Shown here: positions 51,132-62,200 of the stretch, one piece after another
Numbering within the stretch: position 1 is the stretch's first letter
Layout of the letters: each line of letters opens with the position of its first letter
Assembly (NCBI RefSeq): GCF_013466605.1
Contig: NZ_CP059162.1
Span: 3,038,001-3,102,000 of the forward strand
DNA from: Pseudomonas chlororaphis subsp. aurantiaca
GTDB lineage: Bacteria > Pseudomonadota > Gammaproteobacteria > Pseudomonadales > Pseudomonadaceae
Direction: 5' to 3'
Length of the DNA: 64,000 nucleotides
Made by a program: the position numbers and the translations under genes
Notes under the pieces: model-generated
What the model was told of the DNA's origin: nothing
The model's database searches: none
Seen by the model: the letters and a program-made list of their open reading frames with translations, nothing else

Positions 51132-51599
51132 ATGCCAAAGTTCTTGTTGTTCGCAACAGCAGTACTGCTGACTGCCTGTACTTCGAGTCCGCCACCCGCT
51201 ACTCCTACTGTCGTTGTCATGCATATCCAGGCCGCTGCCGATCTGAATCTTTCGGCGGGCGGCCAGGCGACGCCGGTGCGGGTGCGCTTGTATGAGTTGA
51301 AGAGCGGCGCAGCCTTCAGTCGCGCTGACTATTTCTCCCTGGTGAATGCCACCGGCGCGACCTTGTCCGCGGACCTGGTGGCGCAGGACGAATTGCTCAT
51401 CCAGCCGGGGCAACGGCTGACCCTGGAACGCACGCTCGACGAGCAGAGCCGTTTGCTCGGCCTGGTGGTGTCCTACCGTGAACTGGACAGCGCCGTGTGG
51501 CGCCAGATGGTCAGTATCCCGAGCAATGAAACCACGCCATTGACGGTTTCCCTGACGGCCAGGGCGATCAGCGCGGCAGCCACGAAACCTGCGAATTAG
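51132..51599 (+). CDS. tssJ: T6SS outer-membrane lipoprotein TssJ
   Basis: The 155-residue protein has a lipoprotein signal (LLFATAVLLTAC, Cys16) and the TssJ transthyretin-like fold pattern (MHIQAAADLNLSAGGQATPV, RVRLYELKSGAAFSRADYFS). It anchors the TssLM complex to the outer membrane. It is preceded by a 110-bp AT-rich spacer with a GAGG site and followed after 21 bp by tssK. Confidence 0.95.
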   Translation: MPKFLLFATAVLLTACTSSPPPATPTVVVMHIQAAADLNLSAGGQATPVRVRLYELKSGAAFSRADYFSLVNATGATLSADLVAQDELLIQPGQRLTLERTLDEQSRLLGLVVSYRELDSAVWRQMVSIPSNETTPLTVSLTARAISAAATKPAN

Positions 51600-51620
51600 T
51601 CCTGTCGAGGAAGCCAGCCC

Positions 51621-52955
51621 ATGTCCTGGAATAACCGTGTGGTGTGGTCCGAAGGAATGTTTCTGCGGCCGCAGCATCTCCAGCAGCATGATCGCTACAT
51701 GGAAGCCCTGATCGATGGCCGTTGCCGCCCGTTGAGCGCCGGGGGCTGGGGGTTCTCCGAGCTGCGCATCGACGAGTCCCTGCTCAGCCAGGGCAAGGTG
51801 GCGATTGTCAGCGCGCGTGGGGTGCTACCCGATGGCACGCCTTTCGACATTCCCGGCGACGATCTGCCGCCGCCGCCACTGAACGTGAACGACAACCTGC
51901 GCGATGCGCAGGTCTTCCTGGGCTTGCCGCTCAAGCGTGCCGGCAGCCGCGACACCGTGGGGGAGGGCGAAGCACCTGGCGGTGCGCGCTATATCAGCCA
52001 GGTGCGGGAAGTGCGCGATGACAACGCCGCCTTCGAGAGCCGGGCGTCACTGGCGATCGGCGGCAAAGCCCTGCGTCTGCTGACCGAGCGCGACGGCCTC
52101 GGCGAATATGCCTGCCTGGGTTTGATCCGGGTGCTGGAAAAGCGCGCGGACAATGCCGTGCAACTGGACGACGACTATATTGCGCCGCTGCTCGATGTGG
52201 CCGCCTCCAGCGTGCTGGCGGCCTTTCGCAGCGAGCTGCAAGGGTTGTTGCACCAGCGCGGCGAGGCCCTGGCAGGAAGGGTAGTGGCCTCGGGGGCCGG
52301 CGGCGCCTCGGAGATCGCTGACTTTCTGCTGCTGCAACTGGTCAATCGCGCCGAGCCCTTGCTCAGCCACCTGGCCCGGTTGAGCCCCTTGCACCCGCAG
52401 GATTTCTATCGCGAGGCGGTCTGCCTGGCGGGGGAGTTCGCCACCTTTTCCGCAGCCGGGCGTCGCCCCAGCGACTACCCGGCCTATGCCCACGACGACC
52501 TGGCGAGCAGTTTCGCCCCGGTGATGCACGATCTGCGGCAAGCCTTGTCGATGGTCATCGATACCCGCGCCACGCCGATTCCCATCGTCGAGAAGTCCTA
52601 CGGCGTGCATGTGGCGATGCTGGCCGACAAGAGCTTGCTGGAAATGGCCAGCTTCGTCCTGGTGGTGCGGGCCGAGGTACCGGCCGAAACCCTGCGCACG
52701 CATTTCCCCCAGCAGGCCAAGATCGGCTCGGTGGAGCACATCCGCGACCTGGTCAATCTGCAGTTGCCCGGCATCGCCTTGCTGTCCATGCCCGTGGCGC
52801 CGCGGCAGATTCCCTATCACGCCGGTTCAAGCTATTTCGAACTGGACCGTGGCAGCGAACACTGGAAACAGTTGGCCAACTCAGGGGGATTCGCCTTTCA
52901 CATTGCCGGCCAGTTCCCGGGCCTGAACCTGGCCTTCTGGGCCATCCGAGGATAG
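51621..52955 (+). CDS. tssK: T6SS baseplate-membrane connector TssK
   Basis: The 444-residue protein begins MSWNNRVVWSEGMFLRPQHL, the standard TssK opening, and contains RLSPLHPQDFYREAVCLAGE and YFELDRGSEHWKQL. TssK trimers link the baseplate to TssLM. Length is normal. The gene lies 6 bp before tssL. Confidence 0.97.
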   Translation: MSWNNRVVWSEGMFLRPQHLQQHDRYMEALIDGRCRPLSAGGWGFSELRIDESLLSQGKVAIVSARGVLPDGTPFDIPGDDLPPPPLNVNDNLRDAQVFLGLPLKRAGSRDTVGEGEAPGGARYISQVREVRDDNAAFESRASLAIGGKALRLLTERDGLGEYACLGLIRVLEKRADNAVQLDDDYIAPLLDVAASSVLAAFRSELQGLLHQRGEALAGRVVASGAGGASEIADFLLLQLVNRAEPLLSHLARLSPLHPQDFYREAVCLAGEFATFSAAGRRPSDYPAYAHDDLASSFAPVMHDLRQALSMVIDTRATPIPIVEKSYGVHVAMLADKSLLEMASFVLVVRAEVPAETLRTHFPQQAKIGSVEHIRDLVNLQLPGIALLSMPVAPRQIPYHAGSSYFELDRGSEHWKQLANSGGFAFHIAGQFPGLNLAFWAIRG

Positions 52956-52961
52956 TTCGTC

Positions 52962-54329
52962 ATGCACCCGATCGATGATCCCTTCGGCAGCTCTGGCGTA
53001 GGCGGCACTTCAGGCGGCGCCTCGCCGGGCGGCAACGACCATACCCTGATCATGCCGCGGCCCGGCGGGCGCTCCGTCGAAGCTTCTGCCCCCAGGACGG
53101 GCGCCGCCGGCGCCGCCGATCCGCACATTGCGATGCCGGGCGCGCCGGTTGCGAGCAGCCTGGCCCAGGGCCTCAACCCGCTGGAGCGGGCGGCCGGCCC
53201 GATACTGGCGCTGCTGACCCGCTTGCGCAGCACCCTCGCTCACCCGCAACCGGCCAGCCTGCGCGCCCAGTTGCTGGCCTACCTGCGCCAGTTCGAGGAG
53301 CAGGCGCGCGCCGCCGGCGTGGCCCAGGATGAGGTGATGCTCAGCCGTTATGTGCTCTGTACCGCGCTGGACGAGGCGGTGCTCAGCACGCCCTGGGGCA
53401 GTACCAGCGACTGGGGCAAGCAGAGCCTGCTGATCACCCTGCACAACGAAGCCTGGGGCGGCGAAAAAGTCTTCCAGCTGCTCGAACACTGTCTGCAGAA
53501 CCCACAGCAGCGCCTGCACATTCTCGAGCTGCTGTACCTCTGTATCTGCTTGGGCTTCGAGGGCCGCTACCGGGTCATGAATGACGGCCGCAGCCAACTG
53601 GAAGCCTTGCGCGAACGCACCAGCGCGACCATTCGCAGCGTGCGCGGCGAATTCGAGCGCGAGCTGTCGCCGCATTGGCGGGGGCTCAGCGTGGTGCGCG
53701 ATCGCTTGTCGCAATTCCTCCCGCCCTGGGTCGGCGTGGCCATTTGCCTGGCCGTGCTGTTGCTGCTGCTGTTCGGCTTGCGCCTGAAGCTGGCGGCCGA
53801 CGCCGAGCCGGTGTTTCGCAATATCCACGCCCTGGGCGAGATCCCGGTGCAAACCATCGACCGTCCGCCGCAGCAGCCCAGGTTGATCGAGCGCCCACGC
53901 CTGGCGCGCTTCCTCGCCGAGGACATCAAGGCCCAGCGCGTTGCCGTGGAGGATGCGCTGGATCGCTCGGTGGTGACCATTCGTGGCGACGAGTTGTTCG
54001 CCTCCGGCAGCGCGAGCATTTCCGAACAGTTGCAGCCCTTGCTGCTGCGCGTCGCCGATGCCCTGCGCCAGGTCAAGGGCACGGTGCAGGTCACCGGGCA
54101 CAGCGATAACCGACCGATCGCCACCTTGCGCTACCCCTCGAACTGGAAGCTGTCGCAGGATCGGGCGCAGCAAGTGATGGATATCCTCGCCGCCCGCAGC
54201 GGGCAACCCCAGCGCTTCACCGCCGAAGGGCGCAGCGACGCGGAACCTGTCGCCTCCAATGACAGCGCCGCCGGACGCGCCAGGAACAGGCGCGTAGAGA
54301 TTACCGTGCTAGCGGAGGGCAACCAGTGA
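52962..54329 (+). CDS. tssL: T6SS inner-membrane protein TssL with OmpA-like peptidoglycan-binding domain
   Basis: The 455-residue protein has a glycine-rich N-terminus, a DotU domain (residues ~70-250; LRAQLLAYLRQFEEQARAAG, CTALDEAVLSTPWG), a single membrane helix (~256-277), and an OmpA/MotB C-terminal domain (~325-450; GSASISEQLQPLLLRVADAL, GHSDNRPI, AGRARNRRVEITV). This is the specialised TssL type, with its own cell-wall anchor. It overlaps tssM by 4 nt (GTGA). Confidence 0.96.
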   Translation: MHPIDDPFGSSGVGGTSGGASPGGNDHTLIMPRPGGRSVEASAPRTGAAGAADPHIAMPGAPVASSLAQGLNPLERAAGPILALLTRLRSTLAHPQPASLRAQLLAYLRQFEEQARAAGVAQDEVMLSRYVLCTALDEAVLSTPWGSTSDWGKQSLLITLHNEAWGGEKVFQLLEHCLQNPQQRLHILELLYLCICLGFEGRYRVMNDGRSQLEALRERTSATIRSVRGEFERELSPHWRGLSVVRDRLSQFLPPWVGVAICLAVLLLLLFGLRLKLAADAEPVFRNIHALGEIPVQTIDRPPQQPRLIERPRLARFLAEDIKAQRVAVEDALDRSVVTIRGDELFASGSASISEQLQPLLLRVADALRQVKGTVQVTGHSDNRPIATLRYPSNWKLSQDRAQQVMDILAARSGQPQRFTAEGRSDAEPVASNDSAAGRARNRRVEITVLAEGNQ

Positions 54330-57300
54330 AGGCCTTTATCAATTTCCTGGTGCGCTGGGTGGTGCCGCTGCTCGGCCTGCTCGCCCTGAGCCTGGTGATC
54401 TGGTTCCTCGGTCCGCTGATCATCGTCGCTACCTATGAACCCTTGGCCCCGGCGGCCGTACGCTGGGCGCTGATCGCCCTGTTGTTCCTGTCCTGGATCG
54501 GTGTGCGCGTATTGCGCATCGTCCAGGCCCGGCGCAACGCCGCCAAGGTCATGCAGGGCCTGGCGGCGGTGGCGCCGGATGCGGCCAGCGTCGCCACCGC
54601 CGAAGAGCTGGCGGCCCTCAAGCAACGCATGGACGAAGCGCTGCAACTGCTCAAGCGCAGCAAGCTCGGCGGTAACGAGCGGCGCACCCTTTACGAGTTG
54701 CCCTGGTACGTGATCATCGGCCCGCCGGGCTCGGGCAAGACCACCGCGCTGGTCAATTCCGGGCTGCACTTTCCGCTGGCCGAACAGATGGGGAATGGGG
54801 CGATCCGCGGAGTCGGCGGTACGCGCAACTGCGACTGGTGGTTCACCGACGAAGCGGTGCTGCTGGACACCGCCGGGCGCTACACCACCCAGGACAGCCA
54901 TGCGGCGGTGGACAAGGCGGCCTGGCTGGGCTTTCTCGACCTGTTGAAGAACCAGCGCAAGCGCCGGCCGATCGATGGCGCCTTCGTCGCCATCAGCCTG
55001 TCCGACCTGCTATTGGGCAGCGAGGCCGAGCGCAGCGCCCATGCCCGGGCCATCCGCACGCGGGTGCAGGAGTTGTATAGCCAGCTCGGTGTGCGTTTCC
55101 CGATCTACGTGATGCTCACCAAGTTCGACCTGGTGCCGGGGTTCATGGAGTTCTTCGACGCGCTGAGCAAGGAAGAGCGCGCGCAGGTCTGGGGCGTCAC
55201 CTTTGCCCTGGACGATGGCAAGAGTCCCCAAGGCCCGCTGGCCCGTTTCGACGAGGAATTCACCGCCCTCGAGGCGCGTCTTACCGAGCGCTTGGTGGAA
55301 CGCCTGCAACAGGAGCGCGACCCCAACCGACGCGATCTGATCTACGGCTTCATCCAGCAGTTCGCGGCGTTGCGGCACAACCTGTCGTCCTTCCTCGAGG
55401 GGGTATTCAAGCCCAATCCCTATGAAGAACGTGCGCTGTTGCGCGGGCTTTACTTCACCAGCGGCACCCAGGAAGGCAGCCCCATCGACCGTCTGATCGG
55501 CAGCATGGCGCAAAGCATGAACCTGGATCGCCAGCATCTGGCGCGCCAGACCGGCACAGGTCGCAGTTACTTCATCACCCGCTTGTTTCGCGATGTCGCC
55601 TTCGGCGAGCGCGGCCTGGTCGGCAGTAACCCCAAGGTCGAGCGCCGGCATCGCTGGATCAATCGTGGCGTACTCGCCGCCAGTGCCTTGGTCTTGCTTG
55701 CGGTGACGGCCATCTGGGTCGCCAGCTACCGCGCCAACCAGGCCTATATCGCCGAGGTGGACGCGCGCCTGGCGCCGCTCAAGGGGCAGGTCGAATCGCT
55801 CAGCCCGGCGCAGCGCGAGGTATTGGCCGTGCTGCCGCTGCTCAACGCCATTCGCCATGTCGCCGACAATTCGCTGTCCTGGGCCGAAGGCTATGGCCTG
55901 TTCCAGGGCGACATGCTCGGCGCCGAAGCCGCCAGCGTGTACCGCAAGCTGCTGATCGCGGTGCTCGCGCCGCGTCTGCTGACGCGCATCGAGGAGCAGT
56001 TGCGTAGCGGCGGCAACACGGAGTTTCTCTACGAAGGCCTCAAGGTCTACCTGATGCTGGCCAGCGCCGAGCACTATGACGCCGATGCCATCAAGACCTG
56101 GATCAACCTCGACTGGGACCGCAGCCTGCCGCGCGACCTGGCCCCGGAGCAGCGGCTGGCCCTGGCAGAGCATCTCAATGCGCTGTTCGCCCACAAGCCA
56201 CCACCGGCGAGGCTGGATGAGGAGCTGCTGGCCGACCTGCGTCGGCAATTGCAACAGATGTCCGTGGCGCAGCGGGTCTACAGCCGGGTGAAACGCCAGA
56301 AGCTGCCCGAGGGCGTAGCGGATTTTCGCCTCAGCGAAGCGGCCGGGCGCGACGCCGCCCTGGTGTTCACGCGCAAGAGCGGCAAGCCGTTGAGCGATCC
56401 GTTATCCGGTTTCTATACCTACCGCGGCTACCGCCAGGCGTTCATGGTCGCCAGTCTCAGCCAGTCCGGCGCCCTGGCCGAGGAGCAATGGGTACTCGGC
56501 CGGCCGCTGAACGACAACCAGGATGTTGCCAGCCTGGCCCTGGAAGTGCGGGCCCTGTACTTCCAGGATTTCCTCAACCAATGGGAAACACTGCTCGGCG
56601 ATCTCGACTTCGTCTCGGTCAACAGCATCGCCCAGGCCGCCGATGTGCTGCGGGTGCTCTCCGGCCCAAACTCGCCACTGAAGAAACTGCTCGCCGCAGT
56701 AGCCAAGGAAACCAACCTGCAACAAGAGGATCGCCTGCTGGCCGAGAAGCTCAAGGCCGCCGACGGCACCGTGGACAAACTCAAGCAGCAGCTCGGCTCG
56801 CTGGTCGGCCAATCGGCCCAGGACGATTCGTCGGCAGCCTCGCAGGTCGATCCCATCACCGCGCGCTTCGCCGAGCTCAATAGCCTGCTGGCCACCAGCG
56901 GGGAGGGGCCCGCGCCGATCGACGATCTGCTGGCCCAGCTCAACGAGCTCTATGTGCAGGTCAGCGCCATGAGCGGCGCCAGCGGCGAGGCCCTGCTGGG
57001 CGAGGCGAAGAACCAGGCGGTGGCCACGGCATCGCGGGTCAAGCTCGGCGCCGAACGTCAGCCGCCACTGGTGCAGAAGCTGGTCAACTCGGTGGTCAAC
57101 GCCACCACCAGTAGCATGATGGGCGGCATCCGCACCCAGCTGAACGCGGCCTGGGTCAGTGAGGTGGTGAATGTCTACCGCCAGTCCCTGGCTGGCCGTT
57201 ACCCCATGGTCAACTCCAGTTCGCGGGAGGCGACCCTGGAGGACTTCGGCAACTTCTTCGGCGTGGGCGGGGTGATGGACAACTACTTTCGCAAGTACCT

Positions 57301-57838
57301 GCAACCCTACGTCAACACCTCGACCAGCAGCTGGCGCTGGCAGCCGGGCGCGGCGGAAAAACTCGGCATAGGCCCGGGCGTACTGCAAACCTTCCAACGC
57401 GCCGCGGCCATTCGCGATGCCTACTTCCGCGCCGGAGGCACCCGGCCGACGGTTCGCTTCGAGCTCAAGCCCGTGGCCATGGACGCCTCCATCAGCCAGT
57501 TCCTGCTCGACCTGGACGGCCAGCAGCTCAGCTACGACCATGGCCCCAGCCGCCCAATGGCGATGCAATGGCCCAGCCCCAACAGCCTGGGGGTGGTGCG
57601 CCTGTCCGTCACGCCGCCCACCAGCGCCGGTCGTTCGGGGCTGACCCTGGAAGGGCCCTGGGCCTGGTTTCGCCTGCTGGAACAGTCCGACCTGACCCAG
57701 GGCAACGCCCCGGACCGCTTCACCCTGCGCATGCGCGTCGACAGCTCCAGCATCTCCTGCGAGCTGCGCGCCAGCAGCGCGTTCAACCCGTTCAAGGGCC
57801 GGCTGCTGTCCGGCTTCAGCCTGCCGGAGCGCTTGTGA
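54326..57838 (+). CDS. tssM: T6SS inner-membrane core protein TssM (IcmF)
   Basis: The 1170-residue protein has two N-terminal membrane helices (residues ~10-32 and ~45-62), a cytosolic NTPase domain with intact Walker A GPPGSGKTT (~132-140), a third helix (~452-472; NRGVLAASALVLLAVTAIWV), and a long periplasmic part that contacts TssJ. The start is GTG at 54326 overlapping the tssL stop. The intact P-loop suggests an ATP-dependent form. It overlaps tagF by 4 nt. Confidence 0.97.
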   Translation: MKAFINFLVRWVVPLLGLLALSLVIWFLGPLIIVATYEPLAPAAVRWALIALLFLSWIGVRVLRIVQARRNAAKVMQGLAAVAPDAASVATAEELAALKQRMDEALQLLKRSKLGGNERRTLYELPWYVIIGPPGSGKTTALVNSGLHFPLAEQMGNGAIRGVGGTRNCDWWFTDEAVLLDTAGRYTTQDSHAAVDKAAWLGFLDLLKNQRKRRPIDGAFVAISLSDLLLGSEAERSAHARAIRTRVQELYSQLGVRFPIYVMLTKFDLVPGFMEFFDALSKEERAQVWGVTFALDDGKSPQGPLARFDEEFTALEARLTERLVERLQQERDPNRRDLIYGFIQQFAALRHNLSSFLEGVFKPNPYEERALLRGLYFTSGTQEGSPIDRLIGSMAQSMNLDRQHLARQTGTGRSYFITRLFRDVAFGERGLVGSNPKVERRHRWINRGVLAASALVLLAVTAIWVASYRANQAYIAEVDARLAPLKGQVESLSPAQREVLAVLPLLNAIRHVADNSLSWAEGYGLFQGDMLGAEAASVYRKLLIAVLAPRLLTRIEEQLRSGGNTEFLYEGLKVYLMLASAEHYDADAIKTWINLDWDRSLPRDLAPEQRLALAEHLNALFAHKPPPARLDEELLADLRRQLQQMSVAQRVYSRVKRQKLPEGVADFRLSEAAGRDAALVFTRKSGKPLSDPLSGFYTYRGYRQAFMVASLSQSGALAEEQWVLGRPLNDNQDVASLALEVRALYFQDFLNQWETLLGDLDFVSVNSIAQAADVLRVLSGPNSPLKKLLAAVAKETNLQQEDRLLAEKLKAADGTVDKLKQQLGSLVGQSAQDDSSAASQVDPITARFAELNSLLATSGEGPAPIDDLLAQLNELYVQVSAMSGASGEALLGEAKNQAVATASRVKLGAERQPPLVQKLVNSVVNATTSSMMGGIRTQLNAAWVSEVVNVYRQSLAGRYPMVNSSSREATLEDFGNFFGVGGVMDNYFRKYLQPYVNTSTSSWRWQPGAAEKLGIGPGVLQTFQRAAAIRDAYFRAGGTRPTVRFELKPVAMDASISQFLLDLDGQQLSYDHGPSRPMAMQWPSPNSLGVVRLSVTPPTSAGRSGLTLEGPWAWFRLLEQSDLTQGNAPDRFTLRMRVDSSSISCELRASSAFNPFKGRLLSGFSLPERL

Positions 57839-58527
57839 GCAGCCCCGGTTTCTACGGCAAGCTGGCCGGCCGCGGGGACTTCATCCACCGCGGCCTGTCG
57901 CCGAGCTTTATCGAGCGCTGGGATGCCTGGCTCTCCGCCGGCATGGCCACCAGCCAGGCGGCGCTGGGGGCGGCCTGGCTGGATGCCTACCTGGTCAGCC
58001 CGCTGTGGCGCTTTGCCGTGGCGCCGGGCCTGCTCGGCAGCGAGGCGGTGGTGGGAGTGATGATGCCCAGCGTCGACCGGGTCGGGCGCTACTTCCCGCT
58101 GACCATTGCGCTGCAGCTGGAGGCCGAGACCGATCTGGGCGCGCTGGTGGCCGGCCCGGATGACTGGTTCGAGGCGGCCGAGGCCCTGTTGCTCTCGACC
58201 CTGGAGCCCGAGGCCGATGTCGAGGCCTTCGAGGCCGCGGTGCCGGCCCTCGGTAGCCCGGTCTGTAGCGCGCAGGTGCTGTGCATGCCGGCGCTGGAGG
58301 GGCAGATGCGCTTCGCCGCCACGACTGCGGCGGCGCGCGGGGCGGTGCTGATGCAGCATGCCTGCGAGGGCGCGAGCCTCTGGTGGGGCAAGGGCTCCGG
58401 ACGGGTCGCCGCCGGCCTGCTGCGCTGTCAGGGGTTGCCGGCGGCGCAGGATTTCAGCGGTTTTCTGCTGGGCGAGGGCGGCTGCGCGTCGCTTGCGCAA
58501 ACCGTGCAGTTCGATTTCGGGAGCTGA
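57835..58527 (+). CDS. tagF: T6SS post-translational repressor TagF
   Basis: The 230-residue protein has the TagF/ImpM pattern: PGFYGKLAGRGDFIHRGLSP, FIERWDAWLSAGM, VMMPSVDRVGRYFPLTIA. TagF represses HSI-I assembly in P. aeruginosa, acting on Fha. The start is GTG 57835, which overlaps the tssM stop (GTGA); there is no ATG near the family N-terminus. Confidence 0.94.
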   Translation: MSSPGFYGKLAGRGDFIHRGLSPSFIERWDAWLSAGMATSQAALGAAWLDAYLVSPLWRFAVAPGLLGSEAVVGVMMPSVDRVGRYFPLTIALQLEAETDLGALVAGPDDWFEAAEALLLSTLEPEADVEAFEAAVPALGSPVCSAQVLCMPALEGQMRFAATTAAARGAVLMQHACEGASLWWGKGSGRVAAGLLRCQGLPAAQDFSGFLLGEGGCASLAQTVQFDFGS

Positions 58528-58561
58528 TTTTGGGAATTAAGGACATTTCGGGAGCCAAGGC

Positions 58562-59287
58562 ATGTCGTCAGCCGTAACGCGTTACGAATCCGCCAGCCAC
58601 AGCCACGTCGGCATGGTGCGTCAGGTCAACGAGGATGCCTGTCTGGATGCCGTGCAAGCCGGCCTCTGGGCGGTGGCCGACGGCATGGGCGGGTATGCGG
58701 CGGGCGATTTCGTCAGCAGCCTGATCGTCGACACGCTGCGCGCCATCCCGCCCGAGCCCGCCTTGCCGGCCTATGTCCAGGCATTGCGGGCGGGGCTGGA
58801 GCAGGCCAACGCGGCGGTTCGCCAGGAAACCGCGCAGCGCGGCGTCGGCATCATGGGCAGCACCCTGGTGCTGCTGGCCGCCCGAGGTGACAAGGCCACC
58901 TGCCTGTGGGCCGGCGACAGCCGCCTGTATCGCCTGCGCGAGGGCCAGCTGGAGGTCATCAGCCATGACCACAGTTATGTCCAGGAGTTGCTGGACAGCA
59001 GGCTGCTCAGCGAGGACGAGGCGCGCGAGCACCCCATGTCCAACATCGTCACCCGCGCCGTGGGCACCCAGGACCGGCTGGAACTCTCGGCGGTGGACCT
59101 GGATGTGCGTCCCGGCGACAGCTTCCTGCTGTGCAGCGACGGGCTGACCAAGACCGTCGAGGACCATGAACTGCGCGATGTGCTGGGCAACGCGAGCCCC
59201 TATGAGGTGGTCCGCAGCCTGGTGCACCTGGGGCTGACCCGGGGCGCTCCCGACAACATCACGGCGGTAGTCGTCAATGCCCACTGA
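58562..59287 (+). CDS. pppA: PP2C-family phosphatase PppA of the T6SS
   Basis: The 241-residue protein has the PP2C metal motifs: NEDACLDA (Glu24, Asp25), VADGMGGYAAGD (Asp40), GSTLVLL, GDSRLYRLR and DNITAVVV. It should dephosphorylate Fha and oppose PpkA, turning the system off. It overlaps ppkA by 11 nt. Confidence 0.95.
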   Translation: MSSAVTRYESASHSHVGMVRQVNEDACLDAVQAGLWAVADGMGGYAAGDFVSSLIVDTLRAIPPEPALPAYVQALRAGLEQANAAVRQETAQRGVGIMGSTLVLLAARGDKATCLWAGDSRLYRLREGQLEVISHDHSYVQELLDSRLLSEDEAREHPMSNIVTRAVGTQDRLELSAVDLDVRPGDSFLLCSDGLTKTVEDHELRDVLGNASPYEVVRSLVHLGLTRGAPDNITAVVVNAH

Positions 59288-62200
59288 AAACGCATCAGCT
59301 GAAGAACGCTCGAGTCTGGACATGGACATTCCCGGCTATGCGATCGAGCGCGAGCTGGGCGAGGGCGCCATGGCCACGGTCTACCTGGCGACCCAGCGCT
59401 CGCTGGAGCGCAAGGTGGCGCTCAAGGTCATGGCCGCCGCGCTGGCCGCCGACCGCAGCTTCTGTGAGCGCTTCCTGCGCGAGGGCAAGACCCTGGCGCG
59501 GCTCTCCCACCCGCACACAGTGACCATCTACGACATCGGCAATGTCGGCCACTTCTACTACATGGCCATGGAGTACCTGCCGAACGGGACGCTCAAGGAG
59601 CGGATTGCCGAGGGGCTCAGCCCGCAGCAGGGCCTGGTCTACCTGCGCCAGATCGCCCTGGCCCTGGGGTATGCCCATGCCCAGGGCCTGGTGCACCGGG
59701 ACGTCAAGCCGGCCAATATCCTGTTCCGCGCCAACGGTTCGGCGGTGCTCTCGGACTTCGGCATCGCCAAGTCCCTGGAGGACCACACCCAGTTCACCCA
59801 GGCCGGTTTCGCCGTGGGCACGCCCAGCTACATGAGCCCCGAACAGGCCCGCGGTCAGCAGATCGACGGGCGCACCGACCTCTACGCCCTGGGGGTGGTG
59901 CTCTACGAGATACTCACCGGCAAGCTGCCCTATACCGGCAGCGACTCGCTGTCCACGGCCCTGGCCCACTTGACCGAGCCGCTGCCCGAACTGCCCATCG
60001 CCCACGGCCGTTACCAGGGGATCCTGCGCAAGCTGCTGGCCAAGGACCCGGCCGAGCGCTTTGCCGATGCCGATGCCCTGATCGCCGCGCTGGACCATCT
60101 GCCGCCCGCCGGGCCGGCCGATGCCGAGGCGACACAGTTGCGCCCACTGCCGTTGCCGCCCACCGCGGCGGCGACCGGCCAATCCGCGACGACCGACCTG
60201 GGCGGGCTGGCGCCGGTTTCCCTCGACATGCCGCCGCTCGCTGCGCCAAAGCCCGCGCCTGAACCCGCACCCCAGCCAGCCGCCACGGCCACAGCCACCC
60301 GGACCGCAAGCCTCGGCGCAGAGCCGCCGGCCGGGTCGCGCGGGCCGTTGTGGGCGCTGCTCGGTGTGGCCGTGGCCGGGGTACTGGCCCTGGCTGGTGG
60401 GGGCTACTGGTGGCTGCGCCCGGCGCCGCCGGTGGAACCGCAAAACGACCAGGTCGAGGCGCAAAAAACGCCGGCTGGCGATGCGCAGGACTCGCCCGCC
60501 AAGACGGCCAGCGCAGCGCAACCGCCGCTGGCGACGAACGCCGATGGCGGCGACCGTCCGCTGCTGATGCCGGGCAAGAAAACCCTGTTCCAGCGCGTGC
60601 TGAGCAAGCCTGGCGCGCAGGTGTCCGGCCAGCCCGGGGCGGCGCCCAACGGTGCCGCGCTGCCGGCGTTCTCGGTGCTGTATGTCTATCAGCGCAAGGC
60701 GGTGGCGGGTGGCAGCTGGCTGGAGGTCGGCGCCGCCAGCGATGGCCAGCGCGATGGCTGGTTGCCGGCCGAGCAGGTCAGCGACTGGAAACAGAGCCTG
60801 GTGCTGAAGTTCACCGAGCGCTCCGGTCGTTCGCCGGTCATGTTCCTGCGCGAGGCGAGCAGCCTCGAACGGTTCCTGGCTGACACGGCGCAGGCCCGCG
60901 CGGCCCTGCACAAGGCGCAGAACGAAGGCAGCGTGGACCCGCAGATCGTCGCGCTGGAGCCTGTGGCCAGCGCCATCCCCCAGGACCAGTTCTACCTGCT
61001 GCCGATTTTCCAGGCCCGAGAGAGCTTCGATGCCAACGGCCAGCCGGTGCAACTGCTCAACGTGGCCTCCATCGACCCCGGCAATACGCCCCAGGGCAAG
61101 GCCGAGGGGGCGGCCAGGGCCGGCAGCGATGCCTTCCGCACGGCGATAGTACTGGTGGTCGACACCTCGGTGTCGATGCAGCCCTACATCGACCGGGTGC
61201 GCCAGGTGGTGCAGGCGTTGCACCGGCAGATCGCCGGCCGTGGCGACCTGGACAGCGTCAGCTTCGGCCTGGTGGGGTTTCGCAGCAATGTCGAGAAGAC
61301 CCCGGGCCTGGAATATGTGGCGCAAACCCTGGTGAGCCTGGAGGAGGGCCGCGATCCACAGCGCTTCCTCGAGCTGGCTGGCCAGGTCAAGGCCGCCCAG
61401 GTGTCCAGCCACGCCTTCAATGAGGATGCCTTCGCCGGCGTGATGGCGGCGGTCGAGGGCATGGACTGGAGTCCCTATGCCGGGCGGCTGATCCTGCTGG
61501 TCACCGACGCTGGCGCCCTGCGCAAGAACGATCCGCTGGGGCGCACCCAGATGAACGAAGCCGAGGTGCGCGAAGCCGCCCTCAGCAAACAGATCAAGAT
61601 CTATACGCTGCACTTGCGCACCGAGGCCGGCCGGAAAAACCACGGCTTCGCCGAGCAGCAGTACCGCAGCCTGACGGCCGACGCCAACCCGCAGATCGGC
61701 GACCTGTACATTCCGGTGGCGGGCGGCGATGTCGGTCGCTTCGGCGATACGGTCGCCGAGATCGGCTCGGTATTCGCCGAACAGGTGCATCAGGCGCGCA
61801 ACAACCAGCTGCCGAGCCTGCCGCCGCTACAAGGGACAGCGAGCGTCGCGAGCAAGGCCACGGCCATCGGCTACGCCATGCAAATGGACTTTCTCGGCCG
61901 CCAGTCGGCGGTCCGTGCGCCGCAGCTGATCACCGCCTGGACCTCCGACCACGACCTGACCAACCCCTCGCTGCCGGCCTTCCAGGTCTGCGTGCTGCTG
62001 ACCAAGCTGCAGCTCAACGACCTGCAGCAGTCGCTGAAACTGATCGTCGATGCGGCCCGCCGTACCCAGACCTCGCCCAAGGATTTCTTCCAGGAAATCG
62101 CCAGCGCCAGCGCCCACATGAGCCGCGACCCGACGCGGTTGAAGCAGGGCGGCAACCTGGTCGAAGGCGGCATCCTCGGCGAGTACCTGGACGGCCTGCC